Assembly: GCA_041168985.1 (NCBI GenBank)
Contig: JBEEKA010000305.1
Span: forward strand, 1-8,654
DNA: 8,654 bases
From: ZC4RG30 sp041168985
GTDB lineage: Bacteria > Pseudomonadota > Gammaproteobacteria > Steroidobacterales > Steroidobacteraceae
Direction of reading: 5' to 3'
Every line of letters begins with the position of its first letter. The stretch's first letter is position 1. The notes beneath the pieces are model-generated. The model searched no databases. It was given only the letters and a program-made list of their open reading frames with translations, and was not told where the DNA came from. The translations under genes were made by a program, and so were the position numbers. Below, in pieces: positions 7,462 through 8,654 of the stretch.

Positions 7462-7497
7462 ATAATCCTGTAATCTTTTCAAGATTTTATGGATTAT
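7462..7497 (+). promoter_or_regulatory. Nested inverted repeats in the AT-rich leader of the H-NS gene
   Basis: Outer arms ATAATCC (7462-7468) and GGATTAT (7491-7497) are perfect 7-base complements. Inside them AATCTT (7472-7477) and AAGATT (7481-7486) are perfect 6-base complements around a TTC loop. Together they would form a stem-loop with a small internal loop ending one base before the Shine-Dalgarno AAGGA (7498-7502). The same left arm could instead pair through AATCCT (7464-7469) with AGGATT (7499-7504), which covers the Shine-Dalgarno. The element could be an RNA control structure for H-NS translation or a DNA palindrome for a regulator or H-NS itself. Function is inferred; the complementarity is directly visible. 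Confidence 0.5.
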
Positions 7498-7508
7498 AAG
7501 GATTGAAA

Positions 7509-7844
7509 ATGCCGAAGCTTTCCGCCGACAAGATCAAGGCCCGCATCGCCGAACTCCAGAAGGAACTCGCCAAGGCGGAGAAATCCAAGGAACCCGCCAT
7601 CCGCAAGGTGCTGGCTCTGATGAAGAAGCTGGGCGTGACGGTCTCCGACCTCGGGAAGGCCAGTGCGCCCTCGGCGGCGCCAGTGGCAAAGAAGAAATCC
7701 TCGAAGGCGGGCGGCACGCGAGGTCCGGCCCCGATCAAGTTCAGGGACGGTGCCGGCAACACCTGGAGCGGGCGCGGCAAGACGCCGCGCTGGCTCGCCG
7801 AAGCCGAGAAGGCCGGCATGAACCGGGAGCAGTTCGCCGTCTAA
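7509..7844 (+). CDS. H-NS-family nucleoid-associated DNA-binding protein
   Basis: This small basic protein of 111 residues belongs to the histone-like H-NS family that binds AT-rich DNA and silences genes. The start at 7509 (MPKLSADKIK) has AAGGA 6 bases upstream; a TTG two codons earlier is less likely. Residues about 4-48 are charged and helical (AELQKELAKAEKSKEPAIRK), fitting the oligomerisation coiled coil. About 50-73 is an Ala/Pro/Lys linker (SAAPVAKKKSSKAGG) resembling eukaryotic H1 tails. About 74-111 is the DNA-binding domain with TWSGRGKTPRWL (85-96), where Arg89 lies in the minor-groove hook equivalent to the QGR loop of E. coli H-NS. The WSGRG form is common in Burkholderiales paralogues. 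It lies 87 bp downstream of the EAL gene, has its own AT-rich leader and is probably transcribed separately. It converges with manB. Whether it is the main H-NS or an accessory copy cannot be told. Confidence 0.9.
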   Translation: MPKLSADKIKARIAELQKELAKAEKSKEPAIRKVLALMKKLGVTVSDLGKASAPSAAPVAKKKSSKAGGTRGPAPIKFRDGAGNTWSGRGKTPRWLAEAEKAGMNREQFAV

Positions 7845-7854
7845 GCGGCCGGGA

Positions 7855-7873
7855 GGCGGACTAGTGGTCCGCC
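7855..7873. terminator. GC-rich stem-loop between convergent H-NS and manB genes
   Basis: GGCGGAC (7855-7861) and GTCCGCC (7867-7873) are perfect 7-base complements with a 5-base loop TAGTG. The hairpin sits 10 bases after the H-NS stop and spans the manB TAG stop (7863-7861). It could slow transcription from either side and is the only terminator-like structure here. Neither strand has a T-run after the stem, so it is not a textbook Rho-independent terminator. Confidence 0.35.
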
Positions 7874-8654
7874 AGCACCGCACCCTGCCCCTTCAGGAAG
7901 GCGAGGATCTCGTCGGTCTTCGCCTTCATCAGCGCCTCGTCTCCGCGCGATTCGATGTTCAGGCGGATCAGCGGTTCCGTGTTCGACGACCGCAGGTTCA
8001 GGCGCCAGGGCCCCATGTCCATAGACAGGCCGTCCGTGAAATCCACGGAGAGCGCGGCCGACTCGTACTTCGACTGTATCGACGCCGCCGCGGCCTTGCC
8101 GTCCGGCACGCGCAGGTTGATCTCGCCCGAGGCCGGAAAGGCCTTCATGCGCTCGCCCACGAGGGCCGACAGCGACATGCCCCGCTCGCACATCGTCTGG
8201 AGCACCAGCAGCCAGGGAATCATGCCGCTGTCGCAATAGGCGAAGTCACGGAAGTAATGGTGGGCGCTCATCTCGCCACCGTAGGCACCATCGCAGTCGC
8301 GCATGACCTGCTTGATGAAGGCGTGTCCCGATTTGCTCAGAACCGCCTTGCCACCGTATCGATCGACGATGTCCAGCGTGTTCCAGGTCAGCCGGGGATC
8401 ATGGACGATGCGCGCGCCCTTTTCTTTCTTGAGGAAGACCTCGGCCAGCAGGCCGACGAGGTAATAGCCCTCGATGAAGGTGCCCTGCTCATCGAAGAAG
8501 AAGCAGCGGTCGAAGTCCCCGTCCCAGGCCAGGCCCACATCGGCCTTGTGCTTCAGGATGGCGTCGATGGTGGGCTGGCGGTTCTCCTCCAGCATCGGAT
8601 TCGGCACGCCATTGGGGAAGGTGCCGTCCGCATTGTGATGAATCTTGATGAACT
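7861..8654 (-). CDS. manB: Phosphomannomutase (alpha-D-phosphohexomutase family), C-terminal part; 5' end outside window
   Basis: A minus-strand frame enters at the right edge and runs to TAG at 7863-7861, giving 263 residues. It is open upstream of every candidate start (the GTG at 8607 is internal), so the gene begins outside the window. The enzyme interconverts mannose-6-phosphate and mannose-1-phosphate, feeding GDP-mannose for exopolysaccharide or LPS. In fragment numbering, the metal-binding loop DGDFD is at 44-48, the sugar-specificity loop GEMSAHHYFRD at 126-136 and the phosphate-binding loop RSSNTEP at 221-227. The fragment starts near IKIHHNADGTFPNG, so the catalytic phosphoserine loop lies in the missing N-terminal half. 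Similarity to E. coli CpsG/ManB is strong through these blocks and in FIEGYYLVGLLAE and KSGHAFIKQVM, favouring phosphomannomutase over phosphoglucomutase, though AlgC-type dual activity is possible. The stop lies in a stem-loop shared with the convergent H-NS gene. Confidence 0.92.
   Translation of the reverse strand, partial: FIKIHHNADGTFPNGVPNPMLEENRQPTIDAILKHKADVGLAWDGDFDRCFFFDEQGTFIEGYYLVGLLAEVFLKKEKGARIVHDPRLTWNTLDIVDRYGGKAVLSKSGHAFIKQVMRDCDGAYGGEMSAHHYFRDFAYCDSGMIPWLLVLQTMCERGMSLSALVGERMKAFPASGEINLRVPDGKAAAASIQSKYESAALSVDFTDGLSMDMGPWRLNLRSSNTEPLIRLNIESRGDEALMKAKTDEILAFLKGQGAVLADH

Noticed and set aside
8605..8607. GTG at 8607 as start of a short phosphomannomutase
   Set aside because: The frame stays open to the right edge and the upstream residues (IKIHHNADGTFPNG) match the family, so this is an internal codon of a gene cut by the window.

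Overview
The window reads as ordinary chromosomal DNA from a high-GC proteobacterium. The most likely source is a betaproteobacterium of the Burkholderiales type or a related gammaproteobacterium. The support is GC-rich codon use throughout, an H-NS-family protein with the W-S-G-R-G DNA-binding core and an Ala/Lys/Pro linker as in Burkholderia-type H-NS paralogues, and a phosphomannomutase very close to the enterobacterial ManB/CpsG family. The taxonomic call is inference. I see no insertion sequence, phage gene, CRISPR array, tRNA or rRNA.

Layout. (1) Positions 1-1403, minus strand: a two-gene operon of a COG2159-type metal-dependent amidohydrolase (1403-534) followed, with a 4-base ATGA overlap, by an NAD(P)-binding Rossmann protein that carries an export signal (537 down to the left edge, incomplete). 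(2) 1404-1519: a 116-bp divergent intergenic region. (3) 1520-7421, plus strand: a compact three-gene operon in which every junction is an ATGA overlap. It holds succinate-semialdehyde dehydrogenase (gabD), a CHASE3-PAS-HisKA-HATPase membrane sensor kinase, and an 891-residue response regulator with order REC-PAS-GAF-degenerate GGDEF-EAL. (4) 7422-7508: an AT-rich leader (18 G+C in the 60 bases 7441-7500) with nested inverted repeats just before the ribosome binding site of (5) an H-NS-family gene (7509-7844). (6) 7861 to the right edge, minus strand: the C-terminal part of phosphomannomutase (manB/cpsG), convergent with the H-NS gene across only 16 bp, with a GC-rich stem-loop at the junction.

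How the genes may work together. The kinase and the EAL regulator look like a cognate pair: a periplasmic CHASE3 signal would be relayed by phosphotransfer to Asp59 of the regulator and alter c-di-GMP hydrolysis by the intact EAL domain, while the GGDEF domain has lost its signature and can only be regulatory. Their translational coupling to gabD links a GABA/succinate-semialdehyde catabolic enzyme to c-di-GMP turnover and is the most unusual arrangement here. The neighbouring H-NS-type silencer and ManB (GDP-mannose precursor supply for exopolysaccharide or LPS) are functions often tied to the surface-attached lifestyle controlled by c-di-GMP, but nothing in the sequence proves a common circuit.
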